NCBI GenBank assembly: GCA_025612245.1
Contig: JAAXKQ010000020.1
Location: forward strand, 42,973 to 106,972
Length of the DNA: 64,000 bases
From: Ignavibacteria bacterium
GTDB taxonomy: Bacteria > Bacteroidota > Ignavibacteria > Ignavibacteriales > SURF-24
Reading direction: 5' to 3'
Shown here: in pieces, positions 1-8,848 of the stretch
How positions within the stretch are numbered: the first letter of the stretch is position 1
Layout of the letters: the number at the start of each line of letters is the position of its first letter
Position numbers and translations under genes: made by a program
The notes under the pieces: generated by a model
What the model was told of the DNA's origin: nothing
The model's database searches: none
What the model saw: the letters and a program-made list of their open reading frames with translations, nothing else

Positions 1-198
1 TCTCTGGCAGGCTATGCAGTCTTCAGGTATTATTCTCCCGATGTAATAGCACTGACGACTGCCGTTGCCGCCGGCGCCATTTTGTCCATGCTAGTCGATA
101 CAATGATACCCGAGGCATTCGAGGAGACGCATAACTTTGCCGGGCTCATTACCGTCATAGGCTTTCTGGCTGCATTTATGCTGAGTAAACTGGGCTGA
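1..198 (+). CDS. ZIP-family metal transporter, C-terminal fragment
   Basis: The window opens inside a reading frame of 65 codons ending in TGA at 196-198. The visible peptide has two hydrophobic segments, and the stretch AAGAILSMLVDTMIPEAFEE resembles the end of ZIP (ZupT-like) divalent metal permeases, where a helix with a Pro-Glu-Ala motif contributes to the metal path. The protein would sit in the inner membrane and take up or release zinc or iron. The start and most of the gene lie outside the window, so substrate cannot be judged. Family assignment rests on this short C-terminus only. Confidence 0.6.
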   Translation, partial: SLAGYAVFRYYSPDVIALTTAVAAGAILSMLVDTMIPEAFEETHNFAGLITVIGFLAAFMLSKLG

Positions 199-705
199 GG
201 CTATTGATTTAGCATTTGTAAAGTGTTATTTTGCTTTGTAAGCAGGGCTAAATTTCAATTTAAATTATCCGGAATTTGGCTTCCGGGAATGCTTTTCTGG
301 GTAGTTGGTTTAATTTTTTTTTTCGGAGGGATGCCCCAGAAAAAAAGGCAATAGCATATCTGTGCGGCATTTCAGCTTGCTATTATTAGGGCAAATAACG
401 GCTGCCGCCATGTTTAGGAACAGTAGCTGAGTTTTAGGAATGTCTCACATCCTAATGAATCATCCTCTCCGTTAAAACACTTTTCAGGCTGATTTCTGAA
501 GGCCGGTTCCGTGCTATACTGCCTGCCGGTTTTGGCCTGTTCATGCTTAAAAGACTCAATTTAATTATTGATTTTTCAGATTCCAGAATTTATTTTGTTG
601 TTACCAAATGCTTAGTTTGGAATTAATACTATTTTATAAAAATGAGCGCGAGGGTTTATCTGCTTTCCGCAATAATTAACAATTAACAATAAAAAAGAGA
701 AGGCT
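199..705. other. Non-coding stretch with two inverted repeats
   Basis: No convincing reading frame lies in these 507 bases. Two inverted repeats follow the ZIP-like gene. One is CCGGAA/TTCCGG (269-274 and 281-286, 6-nt loop). The other is TTTTCTGGG/CCCAGAAAA (293-301 and 335-343, long loop). Neither is followed by a clear T-tract on the plus strand, so they are weak terminator candidates. A promoter-like pair lies nearer the TPR gene and is listed separately. Confidence 0.4.
568..596 (+). promoter_or_regulatory. Candidate promoter of TPR gene
   Basis: TTGATT (568-573) and TATTTT (591-596) are separated by exactly 17 bp, the spacing seen at the secD and prs promoters in this window. The leader to the start codon would be about 100 nt. 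The region is A+T rich, so chance occurrence is possible. Confidence 0.35.
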
Positions 706-1881
706 ATGATGAAGAAAGTTCTATTCGTATTAAATATCCTATTCATTTTCTCAATTACCGCCTATGCACAGCAGCAGGATACAACAAAAGCAGGACAGCA
801 GAGCATGGATCCTCAGGCGGCAAAGTATTACAACACCGCGGTTGAGAATATGAAATCCGGCAAATACCAGGAGGCTATTACCAGTCTTGACTCCAGCCTT
901 CAGATTGCCAAGGACTATCGTACCTACTACCTGAAAGGGCAGGCTTTGATGAGAAGCGGCAACATACAGGATGCAAGGATTGCTTTTCTTTCAAGCGTTG
1001 CTCTTGACAGTACATACGACCAGTCGCTTTATTCACTGGCAAATGCTTCACTGGCTCTTAAGAACTACAATGAGGCAATTTACTATTATAATAAAGTTGC
1101 CAGTGTAACTAAAAACCCGACACTGAAGTCGGATGCTGAATCTGCAATTAAACTTGCTCAGCAGAATACGGCAATTGATTTCTACAATAAGGGAAATGAG
1201 CTCCAGAAAGCCAATAATTTCCAGGAAGCCATAAAGAACTACGACCAGGCACTTGCAATTGACCCCAACGATTACAAATCGTATTACCAGAAAGGTCTGG
1301 CGCTTTCAAAACTGGATAAAGATGACGATGCCATTAAAGCACTCAACCAGGCACTTGCCGTAAGGGATTCATTTGACCTGGCCTATATTGCTCTTGGCGG
1401 TTTGCTTACTGCAAAGAAAGACTATGAGGGCGCCCTCAAGAACTATGAAAAAGCCCTTGCTGTTACTACCAACGACAACCTGAAAAGCGGTATACAGGAT
1501 GGCATTGGAAGAACATATCTCGTTCTCGGCGGCCAGTATGCAAAGGAAAAGAAATACGACAAGGCAATTGAAACCTACAAGAAGGCCACTGAATCTTCAA
1601 ATGCCGATCAGGCTTATCTGGGACTTGCAAAAGCATACATAGACAGAAGACAGTATAATGATGCAATGACCGCCCTTCAGAATGCAGGTAAAAGTAAGAA
1701 AACCGTTACCGACGGCGCTATTGCCTTTTATACCGGCGTAGTTAACTACGAAAAGGGAGATAAGGCAAAGGCTCTCGACAGCTTTAAGGCTGCCTCGCAG
1801 GATGCAACCTATAAGAAAGCAAGCCAGTCTTACATTACACGCATTAATGCCGAAAAAGGGCAGGCACCTGCAAAGAAATAA
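706..1881 (+). CDS. Secreted tetratricopeptide-repeat protein
   Basis: A 391-residue protein with an N-terminal signal peptide (hydrophobic residues about 4-20, ending in AYAQQ) followed by tandem TPR units along the whole length. Recognisable cores include YYNTAVENMKSGKYQEAITS near residue 41, a unit around IDFYNKGNEL, and later NYEKALAVTT and DKAIETYKKA. TPR arrays form a helical scaffold for protein contacts, here probably in the periplasm. Two ATGs are adjacent (706 and 709); the AGAAGG ribosome site (about 698-703) fits 709 slightly better. The gene stands alone between a candidate promoter and a strong terminator. No specific partner can be named. Confidence 0.85.
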   Translation: MMKKVLFVLNILFIFSITAYAQQQDTTKAGQQSMDPQAAKYYNTAVENMKSGKYQEAITSLDSSLQIAKDYRTYYLKGQALMRSGNIQDARIAFLSSVALDSTYDQSLYSLANASLALKNYNEAIYYYNKVASVTKNPTLKSDAESAIKLAQQNTAIDFYNKGNELQKANNFQEAIKNYDQALAIDPNDYKSYYQKGLALSKLDKDDDAIKALNQALAVRDSFDLAYIALGGLLTAKKDYEGALKNYEKALAVTTNDNLKSGIQDGIGRTYLVLGGQYAKEKKYDKAIETYKKATESSNADQAYLGLAKAYIDRRQYNDAMTALQNAGKSKKTVTDGAIAFYTGVVNYEKGDKAKALDSFKAASQDATYKKASQSYITRINAEKGQAPAKK

Positions 1882-1911
1882 GATTGCTGAAAAAAATTAT
1901 TGACGCTTTAG

Positions 1912-1950
1912 AAAACCCTCTTCTTTATGTAAAGAAGAGGGTTTTTTGTT
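1912..1950 (+). terminator. Intrinsic terminator after TPR gene
   Basis: Perfect 15-bp stem (1912-1926 with 1931-1945), 4-nt loop ATGT, followed by a T-rich tail. It lies about 30 bp after the TPR stop codon. Confidence 0.9.
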
Positions 1951-2257
1951 TTCATTTGGAGTAACAGTAGCCCGGCCTTAAAGGTAGCAGTGGAACAATA
2001 TTTCATTTTTCAGGTATAATACCGAAATTATGCCCTCATTATTCCATGAACTGAGAGCTACTTTGGGGCAGAATAATTCAGATTTTTCCTTATATTTGTG
2101 CTGAGGCTTATTTAATTTTGTTTTTGCCGGCTGTCCAGGGTATTTTTCTTTAAGCTTAAGCTTGCGGAGAGAAAATTACCCTGGCTAACCTGCACTTTCA
2201 GGATTAATACGGTTATACATGAATAGGTGTTTATTGTTTAATTAAAAAGGATGCAAA
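1951..2257. other. Leader region upstream of exbB with inverted repeat
   Basis: These 307 bases carry no gene. An inverted repeat CCAGGGTA/TACCCTGG (2135-2142 and 2177-2184) encloses a perfect 12-bp palindrome AAGCTTAAGCTT (2152-2163). Together they could form a folded 5' leader for exbB. TATATTTG at 2091-2098 resembles the Bacteroidota -7 element TAnnTTTG but lacks a properly spaced upstream box. No known riboswitch class was recognised. Confidence 0.4.
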
Positions 2258-2941
2258 ATGCTTTATAATTCATTGCTGGATCTTCTCTCAAAGGGTGGTT
2301 ATACTGTATTAGTATTGGTGCTCTGCTCTATTTTATCATTAAAGGTCGTTATAGAAAAGGCTGTACTTTTTAAGGGAATTACCGACAAGGTTATTGACGA
2401 CTTCAAGGCGAAGGTATTTTCGAGCCTTCAGGCCGGCGACAAAAAAGAAGCCCTGTTTTACTGCAAATCGTACAGCTGGAACTGGATGTTCTTTAACGTG
2501 AAAACCCCGCTGGCTCCGGTTTACAAATACATACTTGAGCACATCAGTATGCCGGAAGACGTTCTTCTGGAGCGCTCTTTGGCCAAGCTCGACAAGGAAG
2601 TAATTAAAATAGAAAAGGGGCTCGGTATTCTTGCCACTTTGGGAAGTATATCTCCTTTCATAGGTCTTTTTGGTACGGTAATCGGTATCATCAGGTCATT
2701 TGAGGCTCTGGCACTGAATGAAGCTTCAGGATATCTGAACGTCATGGCCGGTATTGCCGAGGCTCTTGTATCAACTGCAGCAGGTCTGCTTGTTGCTGTA
2801 CCTGCAGTCATGTTCTATAACTATTACATGAGAAGAATTAAATCAAGCATGCCGGCTTTTGAAGAAGCAATACATGACCTGGTTTATGCTCTCAGGAAAA
2901 ATGAAAGGGAAGTGAAGAATGCGTCGCTACAAGATAGATGA
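2258..2941 (+). CDS. exbB: ExbB/TolQ/MotA proton channel subunit
   Basis: A 227-residue inner-membrane protein of the MotA/TolQ/ExbB family. It forms the pentameric proton channel that energises TonB- or Tol-dependent processes. Three membrane segments are visible: about 13-33, 121-145 (with GTVIGI) and 165-189 (GIAEALVSTAAGLLVAVPA). The family-typical cytoplasmic loop of about 85 residues lies between the first two. The gene overlaps exbD by 23 bp, which supports translational coupling. No tonB or tolA is adjacent. The window's TonB-dependent receptor at 33.6-36.1 kb is a plausible remote client, but a Tol-type role cannot be excluded from sequence alone. Confidence 0.9.
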   Translation: MLYNSLLDLLSKGGYTVLVLVLCSILSLKVVIEKAVLFKGITDKVIDDFKAKVFSSLQAGDKKEALFYCKSYSWNWMFFNVKTPLAPVYKYILEHISMPEDVLLERSLAKLDKEVIKIEKGLGILATLGSISPFIGLFGTVIGIIRSFEALALNEASGYLNVMAGIAEALVSTAAGLLVAVPAVMFYNYYMRRIKSSMPAFEEAIHDLVYALRKNEREVKNASLQDR

Positions 2942-3326
2942 AAAAGAATTCTCGGAAATTAATATAACTCCTTTTACAGACGTCGTTCTGGTGCTCCTGC
3001 TGATATTCATGATTACGAGCCCATTTCTTGTTACAGGTGCCTTAAAGGTAAAGCTCCCTGATGCCGTGACCAGTGAAACGACGGGTGAAAAAAGCATGGA
3101 AGTATACCTGAATGACAGAAACGAGATCTACTTTAATAACAGGCAGGTTTCCCTGGGAGAGCTTAAGGTTGCAGCCGAAACGGCTTTTCTGAACACTCCC
3201 AATAAGGAAGTTGTAATTAAGGCAGATAAGAACTCTCTGCACGGCTATTTTGTCCAGGTAATGGACGTTCTAAAGAGGGCTGGAGCAAATAAGTTTCTGA
3301 TCGCCACATCCAAAAAAGAAGAATAA
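2919..3326 (+). CDS. exbD: ExbD/TolR biopolymer transport protein
   Basis: A 135-residue partner of ExbB. The N-terminus has the signature INITPFTDVVLVLLLIFM (residues 14-31). This single membrane helix carries Asp21, equivalent to the proton-carrying Asp of ExbD/TolR. The periplasmic domain (about 40-130) follows the family pattern of an EVYLNDRNEIYFNN strand and a VVIKADKNSLHGYFVQVMD motif. It begins inside the end of exbB (23-bp overlap) and is followed directly by a strong terminator, so the operon is exbB-exbD only. Confidence 0.92.
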   Translation: MRRYKIDEKEFSEINITPFTDVVLVLLLIFMITSPFLVTGALKVKLPDAVTSETTGEKSMEVYLNDRNEIYFNNRQVSLGELKVAAETAFLNTPNKEVVIKADKNSLHGYFVQVMDVLKRAGANKFLIATSKKEE

Positions 3327-3344
3327 AGATTCCTTAAAAACGAA

Positions 3345-3381
3345 AAATGCCGCCAGTGGAAATCACTGGCGGCATTTTTTT
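3345..3381 (+). terminator. Intrinsic terminator of exbBD
   Basis: Stem AATGCCGCCAGTG (3346-3358) with CACTGGCGGCATT (3364-3376), 5-nt loop, then a T run. It lies 17 bp after the exbD stop. Confidence 0.93.
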
Positions 3382-3517
3382 ATTCCTGAATTGCCTCTCT
3401 GATTGACCAGCCCCCAACCTTCAGAGCTTAGTTCGCCAATCAAATTCCCCGGAGCTTCAGCCTACGACCATTCGACGGGTATAAAATAATTACCAATATA
3501 AGCCACAACAAAGAGAT

Positions 3518-3563
3518 GGGATTTCCCCAGTATACATAGCTAAAACTATAGGCTGGTCAAAAA
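3518..3563. repeat. Dispersed intergenic repeat, copy 1
   Basis: This 46-bp segment in the exbD-lnt gap is closely similar to 20294-20340. Both read GGGA(A)TTTCCC, then a variable stretch, then CTATAGGCTNGTCAAAAA with one mismatch. No coding or terminator function is apparent. The two copies lie 16.8 kb apart, which suggests a small repeated element or shared processed RNA structure. Confidence 0.6.
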
Positions 3564-3580
3564 GACAGAGTTCTAATTAT

Positions 3581-5266
3581 CTAGCTCTGTTTGACTTTTC
3601 TAACAGTTTTTATGGTAAAGAAAACTATTATCATCAAACCAGAAACCATAAATGAAAGATACGGAATTATTAAAGGGTGTTTTGAATAAAACGTGAGACC
3701 TGTCTCTAATGGGGCATCTCCCGTTATTACGGTCCTCGTAAACATCTTAGATGCAACTAACGTTCTGCCCAAAGGATCAATTATTGTGCTTATGCCCCCG
3801 TTTGCGGCCCTTACTACGGTCCTCCTGTTCTCAATTGCCCTCAGCACGGAAATCTCTTTGTGCTGATACGGCCCGCTTGAATTTCCATACCAGCTGTCGT
3901 TTGTAACTACACTGATCAGCTGAGCCCCGCGCTGCGCAAAGCTGGCTACAAATGCCGGGTACACCGATTCAAAGCAGACAAGGCTGTTTACTTTTACTGT
4001 ATCGGGTAAAGAAGGCGCTGCGCCTTTCTTTGCCCTGAGCAGATTAAATACAATAGTATCGCGCCCGACGTTCCAACCCGAGATTCCGACGTTCCACTTA
4101 AGGAAGTCTCCCAGGAAAGGCAAGGCATCCACAAAAGGCACTCTTTCGCCAAAAGGAACGAGCTTTTGCTTTGCGTAGCGCTCAATGTGGAAGTTGTATG
4201 GCGAAAAAAGCAGCACGGAATTATACGTGGCGTAAAACATTTCATTTAATTTGCTGAACTTGGCATCAGGCGGAGCAAGGCTTTTATCCGGGAAATAGGT
4301 AAAGTCGGGCATTCCCGTAATGAGATAAACGCCTTTTCTCTGTATGAAATTGTAAATGGAGTCAATTGCGTCCCTGTGGCTTCCGTCCCTCAGGTAATAG
4401 GGGAGAGCTGTCTCGGGCCAGAAAATAACTTTGGCGCCTTTCGAGGCCGCCTGCCTGGAGAGGTCGAGGTATAGCTTTGTAAGCTCATTTCCGCCCGTGC
4501 CTGACCACTTGTCCCAGGGATCAAGATTGGGCTGCACCAGCCCTACCCTGATGGTGTCTTTAGACACCATGAAACTGTTCAAGCGGTATGTGCCGTAGAT
4601 GACCGGTAGAAGGAAAAGTATCAGGCCCCCAATAAAAGAAATGTAGCTGAGCTTTTTGTTTTCCCTGAAGTTTCTATACGAAAGGTAGAAGAATACGTTT
4701 ATATAAACTGCAAGAAGTGAAAGCCCGAGCGCGCCAAGGATGTCTGCAATCTGTATGAAGCTCAGAAAGTGCGTCATCCCGTTCCCAAGCGTAAGCCAGG
4801 GGAAGCTGGCATCGGTTATCATGTAAAAGTATTCGTATGAAACCCAGAAGAAGGGTAAAAGCACCAGTGCCGCAAGGTTCCCGAATGTCTTTCTGGCAAA
4901 ATAATAAAGCGTGGAAGGGATGAGGAAAAATGCGGTATTTATAAACAGCAGCAGGATGCCGCCTATCATAAGGAAGGGATCCGCCTCGCTGGTCCAGCTC
5001 CCGACCCAATAGATTGTAGTTAAATTAAAGACGAAAAAGGTAAGGTATGTAAACCTGTTTATGTCTATGAGTCTTTCTTTTTTTTCGAGCACTCCTAAGT
5101 ATGGAATAAGCCCCATGAAGATCAGAAGTGTAAAAGGAAAGGGTACAGGTGGAAACGCAAGGCCCATGAGCAGCCCGCTTAGCATTCCTGCAATGCGTTG
5201 TTTATTTCTTAACTTTCTTTCTTCCGGTGTAACGGGTATTTTTTTAAAGAACTTAAAGAACTTCAC
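3581..5266 (-). CDS. lnt: Apolipoprotein N-acyltransferase
   Basis: This 561-residue enzyme would transfer the third acyl chain from phospholipid to the N-terminal cysteine of lipoproteins at the inner membrane. The first 230 residues contain about seven membrane helices. The remainder is a periplasmic nitrilase-like domain with the Glu-Lys-Cys triad visible as E285 (FWPETALPY), K368 (QKLVPFGE) and C431 (SLVCFESVYP). Length is close to the usual 500-560. It is the last gene of the era-to-lnt run and overlaps the DedA gene by 14 bp. Several lipoproteins in this window (NirK, the 52.7-kb and 60.3-kb proteins) would be substrates. Confidence 0.95.
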   Translation of the reverse strand: MKFFKFFKKIPVTPEERKLRNKQRIAGMLSGLLMGLAFPPVPFPFTLLIFMGLIPYLGVLEKKERLIDINRFTYLTFFVFNLTTIYWVGSWTSEADPFLMIGGILLLFINTAFFLIPSTLYYFARKTFGNLAALVLLPFFWVSYEYFYMITDASFPWLTLGNGMTHFLSFIQIADILGALGLSLLAVYINVFFYLSYRNFRENKKLSYISFIGGLILFLLPVIYGTYRLNSFMVSKDTIRVGLVQPNLDPWDKWSGTGGNELTKLYLDLSRQAASKGAKVIFWPETALPYYLRDGSHRDAIDSIYNFIQRKGVYLITGMPDFTYFPDKSLAPPDAKFSKLNEMFYATYNSVLLFSPYNFHIERYAKQKLVPFGERVPFVDALPFLGDFLKWNVGISGWNVGRDTIVFNLLRAKKGAAPSLPDTVKVNSLVCFESVYPAFVASFAQRGAQLISVVTNDSWYGNSSGPYQHKEISVLRAIENRRTVVRAANGGISTIIDPLGRTLVASKMFTRTVITGDAPLETGLTFYSKHPLIIPYLSFMVSGLMIIVFFTIKTVRKVKQS

Positions 5267-5882
5267 TTTTCTGCCGCTTTTTTTTCAGTAAAATCTGCCT
5301 GACAAGTATCACCAGAACTACCAGTAATGTCAGGCCAATAACCGCATTGCTGTAAATTGAGAGGTATTTGTCAATTGCCTCGATGTTATTTCCAAGCAAT
5401 ACACCCAGCCAGATAATAATGGCGTTCCAGGCAAACGCGCTGATGGTTGAATAAATAAAGGTTTTCTTGGCGTCAAGTTCGCTGAAGCCGGCAAAAAAAC
5501 TGATTACAGAGCGTGTTCCCGGCATGAAGCGGTTGAATACAATCAGCTTATAGCCATACTTCTTAAACCACTCATCCGTTTTTGCAATTGATTCGGGTGA
5601 AATGAACTTCAGCTTTTTGTGCCGTATTGCTTTTTCTCCCAGAGTCATGCCTACGTAATACATGAGCATGAAGCCTGCAGAGCTTCCAAGGCTCGTAATG
5701 AGCAGTACCGGAATGAATCCGATATTCTGGTCGCCGCCTGAGATCAGTGAGGCTCCGAAAATCACTACCACGTCACTTGGCGAAGGGGGAAAAACATTTT
5801 CAATGAAAGAAAAGAAAAAAAGCGTCATATAAACCCAGAAAGGGCTTAAATTACTTATGTATGCAATTATATCCTCTAGCAT
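5253..5882 (-). CDS. DedA-family membrane protein
   Basis: A 209-residue DedA/SNARE-associated (VTT domain) protein. The conserved segment FMPGTRSVISFFAGFSEL (about 114-131) matches the family's re-entrant motif around a conserved Pro-Gly-x-Arg. The N-terminal ENVFPPSPSDVV motif, with acidic and proline residues, is also typical. DedA proteins are needed for envelope integrity, and some act as undecaprenyl-phosphate or phospholipid scramblases. The start ATG shares one base with the ispF stop (TAATG), and the 3' end overlaps lnt, so translation is coupled. Confidence 0.9.
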   Translation of the reverse strand: MLEDIIAYISNLSPFWVYMTLFFFSFIENVFPPSPSDVVVIFGASLISGGDQNIGFIPVLLITSLGSSAGFMLMYYVGMTLGEKAIRHKKLKFISPESIAKTDEWFKKYGYKLIVFNRFMPGTRSVISFFAGFSELDAKKTFIYSTISAFAWNAIIIWLGVLLGNNIEAIDKYLSIYSNAVIGLTLLVVLVILVRQILLKKKRQKSEVL

Positions 5883-6376
5883 TAAGCCTCTTCAGTTTTA
5901 ACAAGGAGCACTGTGGCGTAAGCTGCCACGCCTTCTTCCCTTCCGGTAAAGCCAAGGTGTTCGGTCGTGGTGGCTTTAATGGAAACCTGCTCCGGATCAC
6001 TTTCTAAAATCTGCGCCGTTTTCTCGCGCATCGGGTCTATAAATCTGGCAACCTTGGGTCTCTGCATTACAATTACGGCATCGAGGTTGCCAAGCCGGTA
6101 GCCCTTTTTTTTAATGAGTTCATAGACACTGGATAAAAGCCTGCCGCTATCGGCATTTTTATACTTTTCATCCGTATCGGGGAAGTGCTTGCCAATGTCC
6201 CCGAGTGCCAGGGCTCCCAGAAGAGCATCTGAGATTGCATGCAGCAAAACGTCAGCATCCGAATGCCCTAAGAGTCCTTTTTCATGTGGTATTTCAATTC
6301 CGCCTAAGATAAGTTTCCGTTCCGGGGCAAACGCATGAACATCGTACCCGAAGCCGGTTCTATATGGTAACAGCAT
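5882..6376 (-). CDS. ispF: 2-C-methyl-D-erythritol 2,4-cyclodiphosphate synthase
   Basis: A 164-residue IspF enzyme. It closes the cyclodiphosphate ring in the MEP route to isoprenoid precursors. The metal ligands are visible as D12 and H14 (GFGYDVHAF) and H46 ([13 protein letters not shown]). The C-terminal signature [15 protein letters not shown] is intact. Length is typical (about 160). The gene lies between acylphosphatase (60-bp gap) and DedA (1-bp overlap). The other MEP genes are not in the window. Confidence 0.96.
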   Translation of the reverse strand: MLLPYRTGFGYDVHAFAPERKLILGGIEIPHEKGLLGHSDADVLLHAISDALLGALALGDIGKHFPDTDEKYKNADSGRLLSSVYELIKKKGYRLGNLDAVIVMQRPKVARFIDPMREKTAQILESDPEQVSIKATTTEHLGFTGREEGVAAYATVLLVKTEEA

Positions 6377-6435
6377 TATACCTCTAATAGTTTATATACC
6401 TGGTCCAGTGTTAAGGCATTCTTGTGTAGAAAAAA

Positions 6436-6723
6436 CTAATGCCTTATCTCAAATGAGGAAAATTCCCCGCTATATTCCTGCCACGCTATTGTGCACCTGT
6501 TTACGGATGCGTGCATGGGGCCGATTCTTATGGTCTTAAAGAGCTCTTCAATGGCTGCTTTACTGCCTTCAACTACCGTCAGCACCTCATCACCCGTATA
6601 GAGGTTCCTCGTGTAGCCCTTCAGCCCCAGCCTTTGTGCATTCCTGAGTACAAAATACCTGAAGCCAACGCCCTGAACCATTCCCTCGGCCAGAATTTCC
6701 GCCCTGAAGAGTTTCCCTTCCAT
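6436..6723 (-). CDS. acyP: Acylphosphatase
   Basis: A 95-residue enzyme hydrolysing acyl phosphates such as acetyl phosphate or 1,3-bisphosphoglycerate. The phosphate-binding loop GMVQGVGFRYFV contains Arg22, and the catalytic Asn is Asn40 in YTRNLYTG. The beta-alpha-beta acylphosphatase fold is complete and of standard length. The gene sits between an EamA permease and ispF on the same strand, with short gaps (79 and 60 bp), so co-transcription is likely, although the pathway link is unclear. Confidence 0.93.
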   Translation of the reverse strand: MEGKLFRAEILAEGMVQGVGFRYFVLRNAQRLGLKGYTRNLYTGDEVLTVVEGSKAAIEELFKTIRIGPMHASVNRCTIAWQEYSGEFSSFEIRH

Positions 6724-6801
6724 AACCCTTAAAATTTTCTGTTCCTCTTAGAAAAATAAGAACAGAACAAGTCTTTTCAAAATGAGTTTAAAAAGAAAGT
6801 C

Positions 6802-7764
6802 TTATAAATCCTGCACCTGCATTTCAGCCTTTGATTTTGAGCCTGCCTTCTCCAGGAGTTCTGAGGAAAGGAGTCCTGAGAAAATGAGGAAGCAGCCGAT
6901 GAAGCTGAATAAAGTAAATCCTTCTCCGAGGGCGAAAAAGGCAAAGAGGGCCGAGAACAAGGGCTCGAAAGAATAAATTATTCCGGCCTTTGTCGGGCTT
7001 ACTTCTTTCTGGAATCTTGTCTGGACTGTCATTGTAACAAAGGTAGCCAGAACAGCCGTATAGGCAAGTCCTCCAAGGAGTGAGGCTGTAAAGCTGGCCC
7101 TCATGGGCTCAATGCCCGCTCCGGAGAGCAGAACTGAAAGTAAGAAGGCAAGAGCCGAGGTAACTGAAAGCTGCAGGAAAGTAAGCGCCTTAAAATTCAC
7201 GCGTCTGCTCGCCTTATCCAGAAAGACTATCTGCATCGCAAAGAAAATGGCGGACAAAAGCGTCAGCACGTCGCCAAAGTTAAAGTTGCTTCCAAGCTCG
7301 TTGAAGAGGTTCAGCACCGAGGTGTCCTTTACAGACAGGAACACAAGTCCCAGAAGAACAAGGAGGCTCCCAAAAACAGCACCGAAAGAAGGTTTCCTTT
7401 TGTCAATTATCAACTGCAAAAGTGGGGTAAACATTACAAGTGAGCCGGTAATAAAACCCGACTTGGTTGCCGTAGTATAGTTTAAGGCTACGGTCTGGGT
7501 TGAAAAACCGAGGAATAAAAGTATTCCTACAAGGATTCCCATAATAAAGGATTTCCGCTCCAGCTTTTGTAATTCCTTTAGGGCAAAGGGTAATAAAAGC
7601 AGGGAGGCAATCAGGAATCTGATTCCGACAAAAAGCATTGGGGAAATATCGGTAAGAGAGTTTTTAACAACTACAAACGTGCCCCCCCAGATAACCGTGT
7701 TAAATATGAGGGCACATTCTCCGAAGTACTTCCTGTGTATAATTGAACGGGAGTTATTCATCAT
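6802..7764 (-). CDS. EamA/DMT-family permease
   Basis: A 320-residue inner-membrane protein with two consecutive EamA repeats of five helices each (about 15-150 and 165-305), the drug/metabolite transporter architecture. Early residues FNTVIWGGTFVVVKNSLTDI and the second-repeat segment PTKAGIIYSFEPLFSALFAF are characteristic. Substrate is not predictable; amino acids, nucleosides and small organic compounds are known for relatives. Its start overlaps the end of era by 11 bp. The C-terminal 20 residues are polar and probably cytoplasmic. Confidence 0.88.
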   Translation of the reverse strand: MMNNSRSIIHRKYFGECALIFNTVIWGGTFVVVKNSLTDISPMLFVGIRFLIASLLLLPFALKELQKLERKSFIMGILVGILLFLGFSTQTVALNYTTATKSGFITGSLVMFTPLLQLIIDKRKPSFGAVFGSLLVLLGLVFLSVKDTSVLNLFNELGSNFNFGDVLTLLSAIFFAMQIVFLDKASRRVNFKALTFLQLSVTSALAFLLSVLLSGAGIEPMRASFTASLLGGLAYTAVLATFVTMTVQTRFQKEVSPTKAGIIYSFEPLFSALFAFFALGEGFTLFSFIGCFLIFSGLLSSELLEKAGSKSKAEMQVQDL

Positions 7765-8662
7765 CTGTAGTATAGCCGAAGGATTTAAGAAAATTCGGGT
7801 CAGAACGCCATTTATTCCTAACTTTTACCCTGAGCTCCAAATATACAGGGCGCTGCAGGAAAGCTTCAATTGCCTCGCGCGACTTTTGTCCCAGCTCTTT
7901 GATTGCCGAGCCCTGGCGGCCGATTAAAATCGGCTTCTGGGATTCTTTTTCCACGACGATGGATGCCTGTATGAGGTCCTTCCTGCCTTCCCTTTCCTTG
8001 AAGTCGTCTATTACAACCTCAACGCTGTAAGGGATCTCTTCGTGATAGAGTTCCAGGATCTTTTCGCGTATGATCTCCGAGACGAAGAAACGTTCCGGCT
8101 CAATTGCGACAATGTCATCAGGATAATATTTCGGGTGCTCGGGCAGAAATTCCAGAATGTTCTCAAGAACACTATCCGTATTGTAATTCAGCATGGCTGA
8201 AACGGGGATAATCCTGTCGAAATTGCCTGTCTTTTCGAGCTTCGACATTAAGAGCTTTACCTTTTCCTCGTTTGAAAGGTCAACCTTGTTAATTAGCACC
8301 ATCTTCTTTTGCTTCCTGTAGGAAAGAATCTTTTGGACATTCTCATCCTCAAGTGTCTTCCTTCCTTCCGGGTCGGAGGAAATATCTATGATAAAAAGAA
8401 GCACGTCTGCGTCTTTTACGGACTGGTGCACGTATTCGAGCATCTTTTCCTGCAGAAGATAATCGGGCTTCAGTATGCCCGGAGTATCAAGAAAAATCAC
8501 CTGGAAATCTTCTGTGGATAAAATGCCCAGAATTCTCTTTCTTGTCGTCTGTGGTTTATTTGTAGTAATTGAAAGTTTCTCACCTAAAAATGCGTTCAAA
8601 AGCGTGGATTTCCCCACGTTAGGCTTACCTATAATCGTAACATAACCTGATTTTATTGCCAT
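7754..8662 (-). CDS. era: GTPase Era
   Basis: A 302-residue ribosome-assembly GTPase that binds the 3' end of 16S rRNA during 30S maturation. The G motifs are intact: GKPNVGKST (12-20), DTPG (59-62) and NKVD (125-128). The C-terminal KH domain with GRQGSAIKEL (248-257) is complete. Length matches the family. It is the first gene of a six-gene minus-strand run (era, EamA, acyP, ispF, dedA, lnt). Confidence 0.97.
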   Translation of the reverse strand: MAIKSGYVTIIGKPNVGKSTLLNAFLGEKLSITTNKPQTTRKRILGILSTEDFQVIFLDTPGILKPDYLLQEKMLEYVHQSVKDADVLLFIIDISSDPEGRKTLEDENVQKILSYRKQKKMVLINKVDLSNEEKVKLLMSKLEKTGNFDRIIPVSAMLNYNTDSVLENILEFLPEHPKYYPDDIVAIEPERFFVSEIIREKILELYHEEIPYSVEVVIDDFKEREGRKDLIQASIVVEKESQKPILIGRQGSAIKELGQKSREAIEAFLQRPVYLELRVKVRNKWRSDPNFLKSFGYTTDDE

Positions 8663-8848
8663 AATTCCCGACTTAAATTAAAATAATAATAACAATCAAT
8701 ATATCTAACTCGCGACTTAAAGGCAATGTAATGTAAATTGATAAAAGCCATAGAGAAAGCCGTGGGTGGGAAAATATGGAATCCTTTTTGCCGGGGAAGC
8801 AAGGGCCCGGGTAGGTAAGCGTGAATGGCTTAAAACTACCGTCTTGTC

